Assembly (NCBI RefSeq): GCF_035917995.1
Contig: NZ_CP109131.1
Coordinates: 5,828,001-5,892,000 of the forward strand
Direction: 5' to 3'
Source of the DNA: Streptosporangium sp. NBC_01755
GTDB taxonomy: Bacteria > Actinomycetota > Actinomycetes > Streptosporangiales > Streptosporangiaceae
DNA: 64,000 nucleotides
The notes below the pieces were generated by a model, which worked only from the letters and a program-made list of their open reading frames with translations, was not told the DNA's origin and made no database searches. Made by a program: the position numbers and the translations under genes. Of this stretch, positions 42,428-51,346 are shown piece after piece; the first letter of the stretch is position 1; the number at the start of each line of letters is the position of its first letter.

Positions 42428-44257
42428 ATGGCCGTACCCTCCCGGCGGCAGACTCGTTCACCGTTGCAGGTGCGGCTCGCGGAATCCGTGCTCTCCCCGG
42501 GAGGGTGGTTCGCGACACTCGACGAGTTCCACCGGTGGCTGTCCGAGGCGGCGAACCGTACGTACATGAACGTGCGGAAGGTCCCGTTGACCGGGCTGTC
42601 CGGCTGGGAGGTGGAGCGGCACACCGGCAACATCCGGCACCGGACGGGAAAGTTCTTCAGCGTCGAGGGCCTGGATGTCCACGTTCCCGATCGACCTGTC
42701 TCCCACTGGTCACAGCCGATCATCAACCAGCCGGAGATCGGCATCCTGGGCATCCTGGTCAAGGAGATCGACGGAGTCCTGCACTGCCTCATGCAGGCCA
42801 AGCACGAACCGGGCAACCACAACGGCCTGCAGCTCTCTCCCACCGTGCAGGCCACCCGGAGCAACTACACCCGGGTGCACCGGGGCAGGCCGGTCCCCTA
42901 TCTGGACTACTTCCTCGACACCTCCGGCCACGAGGTGATCGCGGACATCCGCCAGTCCGAGCAGGGCGCCTGGTTCTACCGGAAACGCAACCGGAACATG
43001 GTCGTCGAGATCGCCGGGGAGATCGAGGTCGCCGACGGCTTCTGCTGGCTGACCCTCGGCCAGCTGCACACTCTGATGTCGGTGCCGGATCTGGTGAACA
43101 TGGACGCGCGGACCGTACTGGCCTGCATGCCGTTCTCAGGAGCCGAGCTGACCTCGGTGCTGGCCACGGCACTGGCTACGGCGCCGGCCACGGCATTGGC
43201 CACGGCACTGGCTACGGCGCCGGCCACGGCATTGGCCACGGCGCCGGCCACGGCATTGGCCACGGCACTGGCTACGGCGCCGGCCACGGCATTGGCCACG
43301 GCGCCGGCCACGGCATTGGCCACGGCACCGGCCACGGCGCCGGCCGCAGCACTGGCTATGACACCGGCCGCGGCGTCGGCCGCAGCACTGGCTATGACAC
43401 AGGCCGCGACGCTGGCCACGGCACCGGCCGCGACGCCGGCGGGTGAGGCGGACGGCGAGTTCCGTGCCGCGCTCGTCCGCTCCTGCGATCCGGGCGAGGC
43501 CGGTCCGCACACCATGGGGGAGGTGCTGAGCTGGATCACCGACATGCGCACCAGGACCGACCCGCAGGTCAGGCTGATCCCCCTCGACGAGGTGCGGGGA
43601 TGGCGGCGGACGGACGAGCTGATCTCCCACGAGACCGGCCGCTACTTCGACGTCGTCGGGGTGAGCGTGGAGGCGGGCGGGCGCGAGGTCGGCCGCTGGG
43701 ACCAGCCCATGATCGAACCCTTCGGGACCGGGGTCATCGCGTTCCTGGTCGGGGAGATCGACGGGGTGCTGCACGCCCTGGTGCACGCGCGGGTCGAGCC
43801 GGGCTACGCCGACGTGGTGGAGCTGGGGCCGACCGTGCAGTGCACCCCGGAGAACTACGACCACCTGCCCGCCGGGGCGCGCCCGCCCTTTCTCGACGAG
43901 GTGCTGGAGGCCGGCCCTGAGCGCGTCCGGTTCGAGACGATCCTGTCGGAGGAGGGCGGGCGCTTCCACAACGCCCGCAACCGCTATCTCATCGTGCACA
44001 CCGACGGGGCCGCCGGGATCGACCATCCCGAGTACCGCTGGCTGAGCGTGTCCCAGCTCGGGGAGCTGCTGCGGCACAGCTTCTACCTCAACATCCAGGC
44101 GCGCAGTCTCCTGTTCTGCCTGACGAGCCTGACGGGCCTGACGGGCCTGACGGGCCTGACGGGCCTGACGGGCCTGACGGGCCTGACGGGCCTGACGGGC
44201 CTGACGAGGCTGATCAGCCTGACTACAACGACGCCAGCACCTCTCGCAGCGCGCTGA
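42428..44257 (+). CDS. NDP-hexose 2,3-dehydratase (EvaA type) with repeat-expanded linker and tail
   Basis: A 609-residue enzyme; the family is about 450-480. It is an internal duplication: the first half has [14 protein letters not shown] and [21 protein letters not shown], the second [14 protein letters not shown] and [20 protein letters not shown], each with LSPTVQAT- or [12 protein letters not shown] motifs. It removes water across C-2/C-3, starting 2-deoxysugar formation. Between the halves (residues about 243-337) is a low-complexity Ala/Thr/Pro/Leu run, and the C-terminus has eight LTG triplets. ATG 42428 has AAAGGAG at 5 nt. The last 35 bp overlap the convergent aminotransferase gene. 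Confidence 0.92.
   Translation: MAVPSRRQTRSPLQVRLAESVLSPGGWFATLDEFHRWLSEAANRTYMNVRKVPLTGLSGWEVERHTGNIRHRTGKFFSVEGLDVHVPDRPVSHWSQPIINQPEIGILGILVKEIDGVLHCLMQAKHEPGNHNGLQLSPTVQATRSNYTRVHRGRPVPYLDYFLDTSGHEVIADIRQSEQGAWFYRKRNRNMVVEIAGEIEVADGFCWLTLGQLHTLMSVPDLVNMDARTVLACMPFSGAELTSVLATALATAPATALATALATAPATALATAPATALATALATAPATALATAPATALATAPATAPAAALAMTPAAASAAALAMTQAATLATAPAATPAGEADGEFRAALVRSCDPGEAGPHTMGEVLSWITDMRTRTDPQVRLIPLDEVRGWRRTDELISHETGRYFDVVGVSVEAGGREVGRWDQPMIEPFGTGVIAFLVGEIDGVLHALVHARVEPGYADVVELGPTVQCTPENYDHLPAGARPPFLDEVLEAGPERVRFETILSEEGGRFHNARNRYLIVHTDGAAGIDHPEYRWLSVSQLGELLRHSFYLNIQARSLLFCLTSLTGLTGLTGLTGLTGLTGLTGLTGLTRLISLTTTTPAPLAAR
43157..43437. repeat. Low-complexity Ala/Thr/Pro repeat inside the 2,3-dehydratase gene
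   Basis: About 280 bp of imperfect 12- to 24-bp units, all in frame, encoding [16 protein letters not shown] and later [14 protein letters not shown] variants. It sits exactly at the junction of the two homologous halves. The unit variants suggest repeated in-frame duplication. Confidence 0.9.
44119..44208. repeat. 9-bp tandem repeat at the 2,3-dehydratase 3' end
   Basis: Ten units of CCTGACGGG, the first and last being CCTGACGAG, encoding LTG triplets. They lie 15 bp before the stop of the convergent aminotransferase gene and push the dehydratase frame into that gene's 3' end. Confidence 0.9.
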
Positions 44258-45332
44258 TCACCCTGTCCTGGACGTCGCCGGGCAGTGACGGGTACATCGG
44301 AAGCGAGAAGATCTCACCGGCCAGCTTCTCGGTGACGGGCAGGCTGCCCCTGCCGTAGCCGAGGTGGGCGAACCCGGTCATGGTGTGGACCGGCCACGGG
44401 TAGCTGATGTTCAGCTGGATGTCGTACGCCTTCAGCGCCTCGATGATGTCGTCGCGGCGAGGATGGCGCACCACGTAGACGTAGTAGACGTGGTCGTTGC
44501 CCTCGGCGAGCGCGGGAAGGACGAGTTCGGTGTCGCCGAGGCCGTCGGCGTAGCGGGCCGCCACGGCGCGCCGGTCGGCGATGTACCGGTCGAGCCGGCC
44601 CAGCTTGCGGCGCAGGATCTCGGCCTGCAACTCGTCCAGCCTGCTGTTGTGGCCGGGGGTCTCGACGACGTAGTAGGTCTTCTCCATGCCGTAGTAGCGC
44701 AGCCTGCGCAGGTTCCGCTCGACCTCGTCGTCGGAGGTGAGCGTCGCGCCGCCGTCCCCGTAGGCGCCGAGCACCTTGGTCGGGTAGAAGGAGAACCCGG
44801 CCGCCTTCCCCATCGATCCCGCGACGCGCCCGTGGTGGCGGGCGCCGTGCGCCTGTGCGCAGTCCTCGAAGATCATCAGGTCGTGCCTGGCCGCGAGCCG
44901 CTCCAGCGGCTCCATCTCGACGCACTGGCCGTACAGGTGGACCGGCAGCAGGCACCGGGTCCGCTCGGTGACGGCGGCCTCCACCTGGGCGGTGTCCATC
45001 AGGTGGTTCTCCGGGTGCACGTCCACGAAGACCGGCCTCGCGCCGATGGCGTCGATCGCGACCACCGTCGGCGCCGCGGTGTTGGAGACCGTGATCACCT
45101 CGTCGCCGGGGCCGACCCCCACGGCCTGCAACCCCAGCTTGATCGCGTTGGTGCCGTTGTCGACGCCGACGCAGTGCCCCACCCCGTGGTAGCCGGCGAA
45201 CTCCGCCTCGAAGGAGCGGACACTTTCGCCGAGGACCAGCTGCCCTGACCGGAACACCGTCTCGACGGCGTCCATGATGTCCTTCTGCTCGTTGTCGTAT
45301 TCCAGCAGATAGTCCCAGACACGCGTGGTCAT
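44223..45332 (-). CDS. NDP-sugar aminotransferase, DegT/EvaB type
   Basis: A 369-residue PLP enzyme of the DegT/DnrJ/EryC1 family. Visible are [33 protein letters not shown] with Asp157, and [16 protein letters not shown] with Lys186, the PLP lysine. It transfers an amino group to C-3 of the 3-keto sugar, giving a 3-amino sugar. ATG 45332 has GAAAGGGA upstream; a longer frame to 45470 is not conserved. It is transcribed toward the dehydratase gene and overlaps its 3' end by 35 bp. Confidence 0.92.
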   Translation of the reverse strand: MTTRVWDYLLEYDNEQKDIMDAVETVFRSGQLVLGESVRSFEAEFAGYHGVGHCVGVDNGTNAIKLGLQAVGVGPGDEVITVSNTAAPTVVAIDAIGARPVFVDVHPENHLMDTAQVEAAVTERTRCLLPVHLYGQCVEMEPLERLAARHDLMIFEDCAQAHGARHHGRVAGSMGKAAGFSFYPTKVLGAYGDGGATLTSDDEVERNLRRLRYYGMEKTYYVVETPGHNSRLDELQAEILRRKLGRLDRYIADRRAVAARYADGLGDTELVLPALAEGNDHVYYVYVVRHPRRDDIIEALKAYDIQLNISYPWPVHTMTGFAHLGYGRGSLPVTEKLAGEIFSLPMYPSLPGDVQDRVISALREVLASL

Positions 45333-45473
45333 GGCAGTCCCTTTCTCGAAGGCTCGGCCCAGCATAATGATCCACGAGAAGCGGGGGGAGCCCCCTGCCC
45401 CGGTGCCGTGAGGCGGTGGCGTCCGAAGGCCGATCAGTTCGACTGCCCGGCGTACAACGCCTCCTGACAAGGT

Positions 45474-46247
45474 CTAGGCGGGCACCACGATGGGAGTTCC
45501 GGCGACCGGGTCGGGGACGATCAGGCAGGAGAGGCCGAACACCTTCTCGACCAGTTCGGCGGTGACCACCGCGGTCGGGGGCCCCTCGGCGACGACGGCG
45601 CCGTCGGCCATGGCGATGATGTGATCGCAGAAGCGGCAGGCGAGGTTGAGGTCGTGCAGCACCGCGACGATGGTCTTGCCGGACTCGGCGTTGAGCCTGC
45701 GCAACAGCCGTAGCAACTCCACCTGATGGTTGATGTCCAAGAACGTGGTGGGTTCGTCGAGCAGCAGCAGGTCGGTGTCCTGGGCCAGCGCCATGGCGAC
45801 CCAGACCCGCTGCCGCTGTCCGCCGGAGAGCGCGCGCAGCGGGCGGTCGAGCAGGCCGGCCGTGTCGGTCGCGGCCAGCGCCCGGGTCACCGCCTCATGG
45901 TCACGGTCGGTCCACCGGCGAAACCAGCCCTGGTGCGGGTAGCGGCCGCGGGAGACCAGGTCGGCGACCGTGATGCCGTCGGGCGCCACGGGGGTCTGCG
46001 GCAGCAGGCCGAGCATCTTGGCCACGTCGAGAGTGCTCAGTTCGGTGAGCGTCCTGTCGTCGAGATACACGGCTCCCCGGCGTGGCTTGAGGAGCCGGGC
46101 CAGGCCGCGCAGCAGCGTCGACTTGCCGCAGGCGTTGGCGCCGACGATCGCGGTGATCTTTCCGTCGAGTATGGAGACGTCGAGATCGGTGATGACAGCT
46201 CGATCGTCGTAGCCCAGGGACAGGCCTTCGGCGCGAAGACGGCTCAT
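45474..46247 (-). CDS. Iron-siderophore ABC transporter ATPase
   Basis: A 257-residue FecE/FepC-type ATPase with Walker A AIVGANACGKSTLL, signature ALSGGQRQRVWVAMA, and Walker B LLLLDEPTTFLDI, followed by the switch AVLHDLNLACRF. It powers ferric-siderophore uptake. Its ATG overlaps the upstream permease stop by 4 nt, and AGGAG lies 8 nt before it. It is the last gene of a leftward operon headed by an iron box. Confidence 0.93.
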   Translation of the reverse strand: MSRLRAEGLSLGYDDRAVITDLDVSILDGKITAIVGANACGKSTLLRGLARLLKPRRGAVYLDDRTLTELSTLDVAKMLGLLPQTPVAPDGITVADLVSRGRYPHQGWFRRWTDRDHEAVTRALAATDTAGLLDRPLRALSGGQRQRVWVAMALAQDTDLLLLDEPTTFLDINHQVELLRLLRRLNAESGKTIVAVLHDLNLACRFCDHIIAMADGAVVAEGPPTAVVTAELVEKVFGLSCLIVPDPVAGTPIVVPA

Positions 46248-47299
46248 CCGCCTGCTCCTTGTCGGTTCGTGGTGGCGAGCAGCCACAACAGGTACGGCGC
46301 GCCGACCGCGCCGGTGACCACACCGGTGGGCAGCGCTGCCGGCAGCAGATGCACGGCGACCAGGTCGGCGGTCAGCAGGACCACCGCCCCCACCAGGGCC
46401 GCGGCGACCACGCCGCCGGTGGCGGGGCCCAGCAGCCGATTGGCGATCGGTCCCGCGACGAGCGCGACGAAGACGAGGGGCCCGGCCGCCGCGACGGCCA
46501 GCGCGACCAGGACCACGGCGGTGGCCAGCAGACCGGCGCGGGCGAGCTCGGTGGTCACGCCCAGTCCTCGCGCGGCGTCGTCGCCGAGTTCGAGCGCGCG
46601 AAGCTGCCGTTGCAGCAGCATGGCCAGGGGCAGCAGGACGACCAGTGCGCCGAGCAGGAGCCGCAGCTCGGTGTCGCCGGCCTGCCCGACCGAGCCGGTC
46701 AGCCAGTGAATCGCCTGGCGCGCCTCGAACAGCTGGGCGCGGGTCAGCACGAACCCGGTGAAGCCCTCGAAGCAGGCCGCCACGCCGATGCCGATCAGGA
46801 TGAAGCGGTAGCCGCTCACGCCGTCGCGCCAGGCGAGCAGATACATCAGCAGCGCGGCCACGACGGCCCCGCCCAGCGCGAGCCCGGCTATGGCGATTCC
46901 GCTGACGTTCAGGAACACGATGCCGGTGACCGCGGCCAGACTGGCGCCGGCGGAGATGCCCACGAAGTCGGGTGAGGCGAGGGGATTGCGGAGCAGGTGC
47001 TGGAAGATCGTCCCGGACGCGCCGAGGGCGAGCCCGACCGAAAGCGCGGTCGCGGCGGTCGGGAGCCGCAGGCCCAGGACGACGAAGTCGAGGCTCGGGT
47101 CGTCGATCGTGCCCAGCAACGACCCGATCACCTCGGCGGCGGAGAGACGGAAACTGCCCACCATCATGGTCACCACGAACAGGGTGGCGACGGTCGCGGC
47201 CAACGCGAAGGTCACCACCACGATCCGGGCCGTACGGCGGCGCCGGGTGGCGCGGACGGCGTCGGAGACGGTCATGGAGGCGTCGTGAGTCGTGGTCAT
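46244..47299 (-). CDS. Iron-siderophore ABC transporter permease (FecCD family)
   Basis: A 351-residue membrane protein with about nine to ten helices, e.g. IVVVTFALAATVATLFVVTM and IAIAGLALGGAVVAALLMYL. The FecCD motifs are RLPTAATALSVGLALGASG and NPLASPDFVGISAGASLAA. It forms half of the ferric-siderophore channel. It begins 5 nt after the stop of the other permease gene, with the first 30 residues cytoplasmic and basic. Confidence 0.92.
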   Translation of the reverse strand: MTTTHDASMTVSDAVRATRRRRTARIVVVTFALAATVATLFVVTMMVGSFRLSAAEVIGSLLGTIDDPSLDFVVLGLRLPTAATALSVGLALGASGTIFQHLLRNPLASPDFVGISAGASLAAVTGIVFLNVSGIAIAGLALGGAVVAALLMYLLAWRDGVSGYRFILIGIGVAACFEGFTGFVLTRAQLFEARQAIHWLTGSVGQAGDTELRLLLGALVVLLPLAMLLQRQLRALELGDDAARGLGVTTELARAGLLATAVVLVALAVAAAGPLVFVALVAGPIANRLLGPATGGVVAAALVGAVVLLTADLVAVHLLPAALPTGVVTGAVGAPYLLWLLATTNRQGAGG

Positions 47300-47304
47300 G
47301 CCGG

Positions 47305-48330
47305 TCACACCTCCGACAGCCGGCCGTAGCGCACGATCACGACGAAGACCGGCGCGCCGAGCACCCCGAGGACCACGCCGGCCTGTAGTTCCCCGGGGGC
47401 GCCCGCGACCCGGCCGAGCACGTCGGCCAGCAGCAGCACGATCGGCGCCAGCAGCATCGAGTATGGCAGGATCCATCGGTGGTCCGGACCGCAGAGCACC
47501 CGCGCGAGGTGCGGCACCACCAGTCCGATGAAGACGATCGGCCCGCAGGCCGCCGTGGCCGCGCCGGCGAGTATCGCGACGACCCCGAAGGCGACGGCTC
47601 TGGTGAGGCCGACCCGCCGGCCGAGCCCTCGCGCGACGTCCTCGCCGAGCGCGAGCCCGTTGAGCGCCCTGCCCAGGCACAGTGCCGCGACCAGGCCCGC
47701 GAGCAGGAACGGCGCGACCCCGGTCAGGATCGGCGCGTACCGGCCGGCGAGCGACCCGACCTGCCAGAAACGCAGCTCGTTCAGTGCGTCGACGTTGGTC
47801 ATGATGATGCCCGAGGTGACGGAGCCGAGGCCGGCGGTGACCGCTGCGCCGGCCAGGGCCAGTTTGACGGGGGTGGCACCTTCGCGGCCCAGCGACGCGA
47901 TCGCGTACACCAGCAGGGTCGCGACGATCGCGCCCGCGAAGGCGAACCATATGTACACGCCCACGCCCCGGATTCCCAGAACCGTGAACGCGAAGACCAC
48001 GAGGACGGCCGCGCCGGAGTTGATCCCCATGATCCCGGCATCGGCCAGCGGATTGCGCGTGACGCCCTGCAGGATCGCGCCTGCGAGGCCCAGGGCGGCA
48101 CCCACCAGGATGCCCAGGAGCGTGCGCGGCACGCGCAGCTCCAGGGTCACCGTACTGGTGATCGACTCATCGGCGTCGAGGCCGCCCAATGCCCGCAGAA
48201 CGTCGGGCAGCCCGATGTCACGCGAGCCGAGGGTCACGCTGAGGAACGCCACCGCGGCGAGCAGGACGCAGAGCGCGGCGAGCCCGAGCCCGAGGACCGG
48301 GGCCCGCCGTAGTGAAAGCGTGCTGGACAT
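47305..48330 (-). CDS. Iron-siderophore ABC transporter permease (FecCD family)
   Basis: A 341-residue permease with the same plan as its neighbour: VLGLGLAALCVLLAAVAFLS as first helix, ELRVPRTLLGILVGAALGLA, NPLADAGIMGINSGAAVLV, and a cytoplasmic loop RALNGLALGEDVARGLGRRV that contacts the ATPase. Start ATG 48330, directly after the binding-protein gene; a TTG one codon earlier is the alternative. It pairs with the second permease as a heterodimer. Confidence 0.92.
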   Translation of the reverse strand: MSSTLSLRRAPVLGLGLAALCVLLAAVAFLSVTLGSRDIGLPDVLRALGGLDADESITSTVTLELRVPRTLLGILVGAALGLAGAILQGVTRNPLADAGIMGINSGAAVLVVFAFTVLGIRGVGVYIWFAFAGAIVATLLVYAIASLGREGATPVKLALAGAAVTAGLGSVTSGIIMTNVDALNELRFWQVGSLAGRYAPILTGVAPFLLAGLVAALCLGRALNGLALGEDVARGLGRRVGLTRAVAFGVVAILAGAATAACGPIVFIGLVVPHLARVLCGPDHRWILPYSMLLAPIVLLLADVLGRVAGAPGELQAGVVLGVLGAPVFVVIVRYGRLSEV

Positions 48331-48339
48331 CAAAAGGGG

Positions 48340-49380
48340 TCAGTCGCCGAGGTTCTCGTCAGCGACCTTGATCGCTTCGGTGAGCTTGTCCACCTCGGTG
48401 GCGAAATCGCCGAACGTGTGCAGCCAGTACGCCGGCCAGGCCGCCACCGCACCGGCCTTGGCCGCCTTGATCTTGAACCAGGTGGGCTGTTTCTTGCCCC
48501 ACTCGGCGTTGACCGTGGGCGTGAAGGACCTGCCGTCCCACAAGATCAGGTCCGGCTGGTACTTGTCGGCGTTCTCCCAGCTGAGGTTCTCCCAGTACGG
48601 GAAACCCGGGTCCGGCTTGGCCGGATTGATCACCTTCAGGCCCCAGCGCTGGAAGTCCAGCAGTTCGGGCGCGTACTCGGGGTTGGCGACGTACAGCTTG
48701 TCGTCGGCGGGCGACATGCCGAGGACCGTCAGTCCGGGCTTGCCCGCGACCGCCGCCTTGAACTTCTCGACGGACTCTTCGAAACGCTTCTTGTTCGCGG
48801 CGATCTCGGGAGCGTCCACCTTGGCGCCCAGGCTCTTGGCGAGGCTCTCGTACCCCTCGGCCAGGTCCTCGATGGACTTGCCCTGAGCGACGCCCACCAC
48901 CGGAGCCAGCTCGGCGAGCTTCTTGCTCTTCTCGTCGACCCCTTCCTCCAGGCCGCTGTGCGCCTTCTCCGCCGGCCACCAGTCCGCGACGATCAGATCC
49001 GGCCGCAACGCGGCCGCCTTTTCCACGTCGATCTTCCCCCACTCCTGGCCGAGGATCTCGATCCCGGAAAGGTCGAGGCTCTTCAGGTTGAGGTCGGTCT
49101 TGATCGACTCGTCGGCGTAGATGCCGACCGGTTTGATGCCGAATGACATCAGCGCGGCCGCCTCACCCGCGTGCGCGATGATCCGGGTAGGGATCTTGTC
49201 GGTCTTGACCGTCTCACCGGAGCCGTCGGTGAACGACCACGAGCTGGAGGACGAGGGCTGTGTGTTCGGGGAATTCTGTGTGTCCGGGGAGCTCTGTGTG
49301 TCCGGGGAGTTCTGCGCACCGCAACCGATGAGCACAGGGCCCAACGCCGCCACGACGAGAACCCGACGCAACGTGCGCAT
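48340..49380 (-). CDS. Iron-siderophore substrate-binding lipoprotein
   Basis: A 346-residue exported lipoprotein. The signal peptide RTLRRVLVVAALGPVLIGCG ends in the lipobox LIGC (Cys20). A linker with SPDTQ repeats follows, then the FecB-type two-lobe domain (KIPTRIIAHAGEAAALMSFG, DVEKAAALRPDLIVADWW, ADKYQPDLILWDGRSF). It catches ferric-siderophore outside the membrane. The iron box lies 40 nt before the start, so expression should rise when iron is scarce. Confidence 0.93.
   Translation of the reverse strand: MRTLRRVLVVAALGPVLIGCGAQNSPDTQSSPDTQNSPNTQPSSSSSWSFTDGSGETVKTDKIPTRIIAHAGEAAALMSFGIKPVGIYADESIKTDLNLKSLDLSGIEILGQEWGKIDVEKAAALRPDLIVADWWPAEKAHSGLEEGVDEKSKKLAELAPVVGVAQGKSIEDLAEGYESLAKSLGAKVDAPEIAANKKRFEESVEKFKAAVAGKPGLTVLGMSPADDKLYVANPEYAPELLDFQRWGLKVINPAKPDPGFPYWENLSWENADKYQPDLILWDGRSFTPTVNAEWGKKQPTWFKIKAAKAGAVAAWPAYWLHTFGDFATEVDKLTEAIKVADENLGD
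49258..49311. repeat. In-frame 18-bp repeat in the lipoprotein linker
   Basis: Three 18-bp units (starting 49258, 49276, 49294), read on the minus strand as SPDTQS/SPDTQN/SPNTQP, just after the lipid-anchored Cys. It lengthens the tether between membrane and binding domain. Confidence 0.85.
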
Positions 49381-49419
49381 GCGGTGTTCCTATCTTGCAA
49401 AGGTAAACTTGCTACCAAG

Positions 49420-49438
49420 TTAGGTTAGCCTATCCAAA
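49420..49438. promoter_or_regulatory. IdeR/DmdR iron box upstream of the binding-protein operon
   Basis: TTAGGTTAGCCTATCCAAA matches the actinobacterial iron-box consensus TTAGGTTAGSCTAACCTAA at 17 of 19 positions. It ends 40 nt before the lipoprotein start codon, where a bound repressor would block the promoter. Confidence 0.85.
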
Positions 49439-49585
49439 TTTTCAACCCCTGGGCGGTGTAGCCGATCTCACCTTTCCCGCCGGATGCCTTCTGCCCACGC
49501 GGTTCGGGCCGGGCGTGACCCCGGATGGGTCTCCCGGGGCGTGTTCGCCCGCATCAGCCGTCGAGAAGCACGGCGACGGCCGGGT

Positions 49586-51346
49586 CTACCGGCGCGACTC
49601 CCAGGCCTTCCAGAGGTGGGCGTAACGGCCCCCGGCGGCGACCAGCCGTTCGTGGGGCCCCTCCTCGACGATCCGCCCGTGTTCCAGGACGACGACGCGA
49701 TCGGCGGAGACGGCCTGGGTCAGGCGGTGCGCCACGATCAGGGTGGTCCTGCCGCGGGTGGCCGCGGCGGCCGAGTCCTCCAGCACGCGCGCGCCCAGGC
49801 TGCCCGCCTCCGCGGTGGCCTCGTCCAGTACGGCGACGGCCGGGTCGGCCAGTACCAGGCGGGCCAGGGCGAGCTGCTGCGCCTGGGCGGGGGACACCTC
49901 GTGGCCGCCCTCCCCGACCACGGTGTCGAGGCCCTCGGGCAACGCCTGTGCCCAGGCCAGCGCCCCGACCACCTCCAGCGCCGAGGTGACCTGCTCGGCC
50001 GTCGCCCCGGGGCGGGCCAGGCGCAGGTCCTCGACGAGGGGGCCGGCGAAGACGTGGGTCTCCTGCGTGATGATCGCGACGTGTCCGCGCAGCCTCGCGG
50101 TGTCCAGCGAGGAGGGCGCGACCCCGCCGATCAGCACGCTGCCGCCGCTCGGGCGCAGCGACCCGGCCGCGATGGCGGCCAGGGTCGATTTGCCCGCGCC
50201 CGTCGAGCCGACCAGGGCCACCCGGGCCCCGGCGGGGATGCGCAGGGTGACGCCGTGCAGGACCTCGGTGGAGCCGTCGTAGCCGAAGCGTACGTCGACC
50301 AGGTCGAGTGAGGCGTCGGCCGGTGACGCTCCCCCCTCGGGTTCCGGGTCGGACTCCAGCTGGACGACGCCGACCAGCCTGGCCAGGCTCGCCCCGGCCG
50401 CCTGCACCTCGTCGAAGACGAACAGCAACATGCCGATCGGGTTGAACAGCCGGTGGAACAGCACGGCCGCGGCGGCGGCCTCGCCGACGGTGACGGCGTC
50501 CGCGCGGACCAGCAGGAAGCCGGCGACCAGAATGGTGGTCAGACCGAAGAACTCGGCCCTGTTGACCCTGCCCACGAAACGGGTGAACAGGTCCAGCACC
50601 CCCACCGACACCTCCCTTGAGTCGTGTGAGGCGGCCTCGATGGCGCGCAGGTGACCTTCCTCCACACGGTAGGCGTGGACCGTGCGCACGCCCTGCATGC
50701 TCTCCACCAGCCGCTGTGACGAGCGTGCGACCGCGGTGCGCTGTTTCGCGTAGTAAGGGGCGGCCCGGGGGAGATACCAGCGCAGCGCCAGCGCGTACAG
50801 CGGCACCGAGACGGCTCCGGCCAGGCCGAGCCGCCAGTCGAGGCCGACCATCGCGGCCAGGCTCAGGGTGCCGAGCAGGACTGAGGCGATCACGCCGGGG
50901 ACGACGTCGGAGACGGCCTTGGTGACCTCGGCGGCGTCCGCGCTGACGCGCGACAGCAGGTCGCCCTTGCCCGCGCGTTCCAGCCTGGCGAGCGGGAGTG
51001 TGAGGGCGCGGGCGACCGTACGCTCGCGAAGGACGGCCAGGATCCGGCCTCCCAGCCTGGCCACCAGATAGGACGTCAGCCCGGTGGCCGCGCCGCCGAC
51101 GAGAGCCGACAGCGCGATGGCCACGGCGACCGCGACGATCACCGTGCTGCCCGACTGCTCGAGCACGCGGTCGACGAGGATGCCCATCACGTACGCGGGG
51201 ATGACCGACGCCGTCGCGCCGAGCACGCCCACGAGCAGCGTCACGACCACCGTGCCACGGCGCTCGCGCAGGTGGGCGCGCAACCAGCGCCAGGTCTCGC
51301 CGCCGCTCGCCACCGGCAGCAGGTCCCGTTCCGGTGGCGCGCTCAT
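49586..51346 (-). CDS. ABC transporter half with membrane and ATPase domains (active-site partner)
   Basis: A 586-residue half-transporter of exporter fold: six membrane helices in the first 300 residues (TVVVTLLVGVLGATASVIPA, AEFFGLTTILVAGFLLVRAD), then the ATPase domain. Walker A ALVGSTGAGKSTLA and Walker B VAVLDEATAEAGS are intact, but the signature is EVSPAQAQQ instead of LSGGQ. It must pair with the product of the preceding gene (4-nt overlap), which has an intact LSGGQ. With iron boxes nearby, an IrtAB/YbtPQ-like siderophore importer is likely; a siderophore or drug exporter is the alternative. Confidence 0.88.
   Translation of the reverse strand: MSAPPERDLLPVASGGETWRWLRAHLRERRGTVVVTLLVGVLGATASVIPAYVMGILVDRVLEQSGSTVIVAVAVAIALSALVGGAATGLTSYLVARLGGRILAVLRERTVARALTLPLARLERAGKGDLLSRVSADAAEVTKAVSDVVPGVIASVLLGTLSLAAMVGLDWRLGLAGAVSVPLYALALRWYLPRAAPYYAKQRTAVARSSQRLVESMQGVRTVHAYRVEEGHLRAIEAASHDSREVSVGVLDLFTRFVGRVNRAEFFGLTTILVAGFLLVRADAVTVGEAAAAAVLFHRLFNPIGMLLFVFDEVQAAGASLARLVGVVQLESDPEPEGGASPADASLDLVDVRFGYDGSTEVLHGVTLRIPAGARVALVGSTGAGKSTLAAIAAGSLRPSGGSVLIGGVAPSSLDTARLRGHVAIITQETHVFAGPLVEDLRLARPGATAEQVTSALEVVGALAWAQALPEGLDTVVGEGGHEVSPAQAQQLALARLVLADPAVAVLDEATAEAGSLGARVLEDSAAAATRGRTTLIVAHRLTQAVSADRVVVLEHGRIVEEGPHERLVAAGGRYAHLWKAWESRR

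Noticed and set aside
42227..44208. CRISPR-like array
   Set aside because: Repeats are directly adjacent, with no unique spacers, and two of the sets are inside a coding frame; no cas genes.
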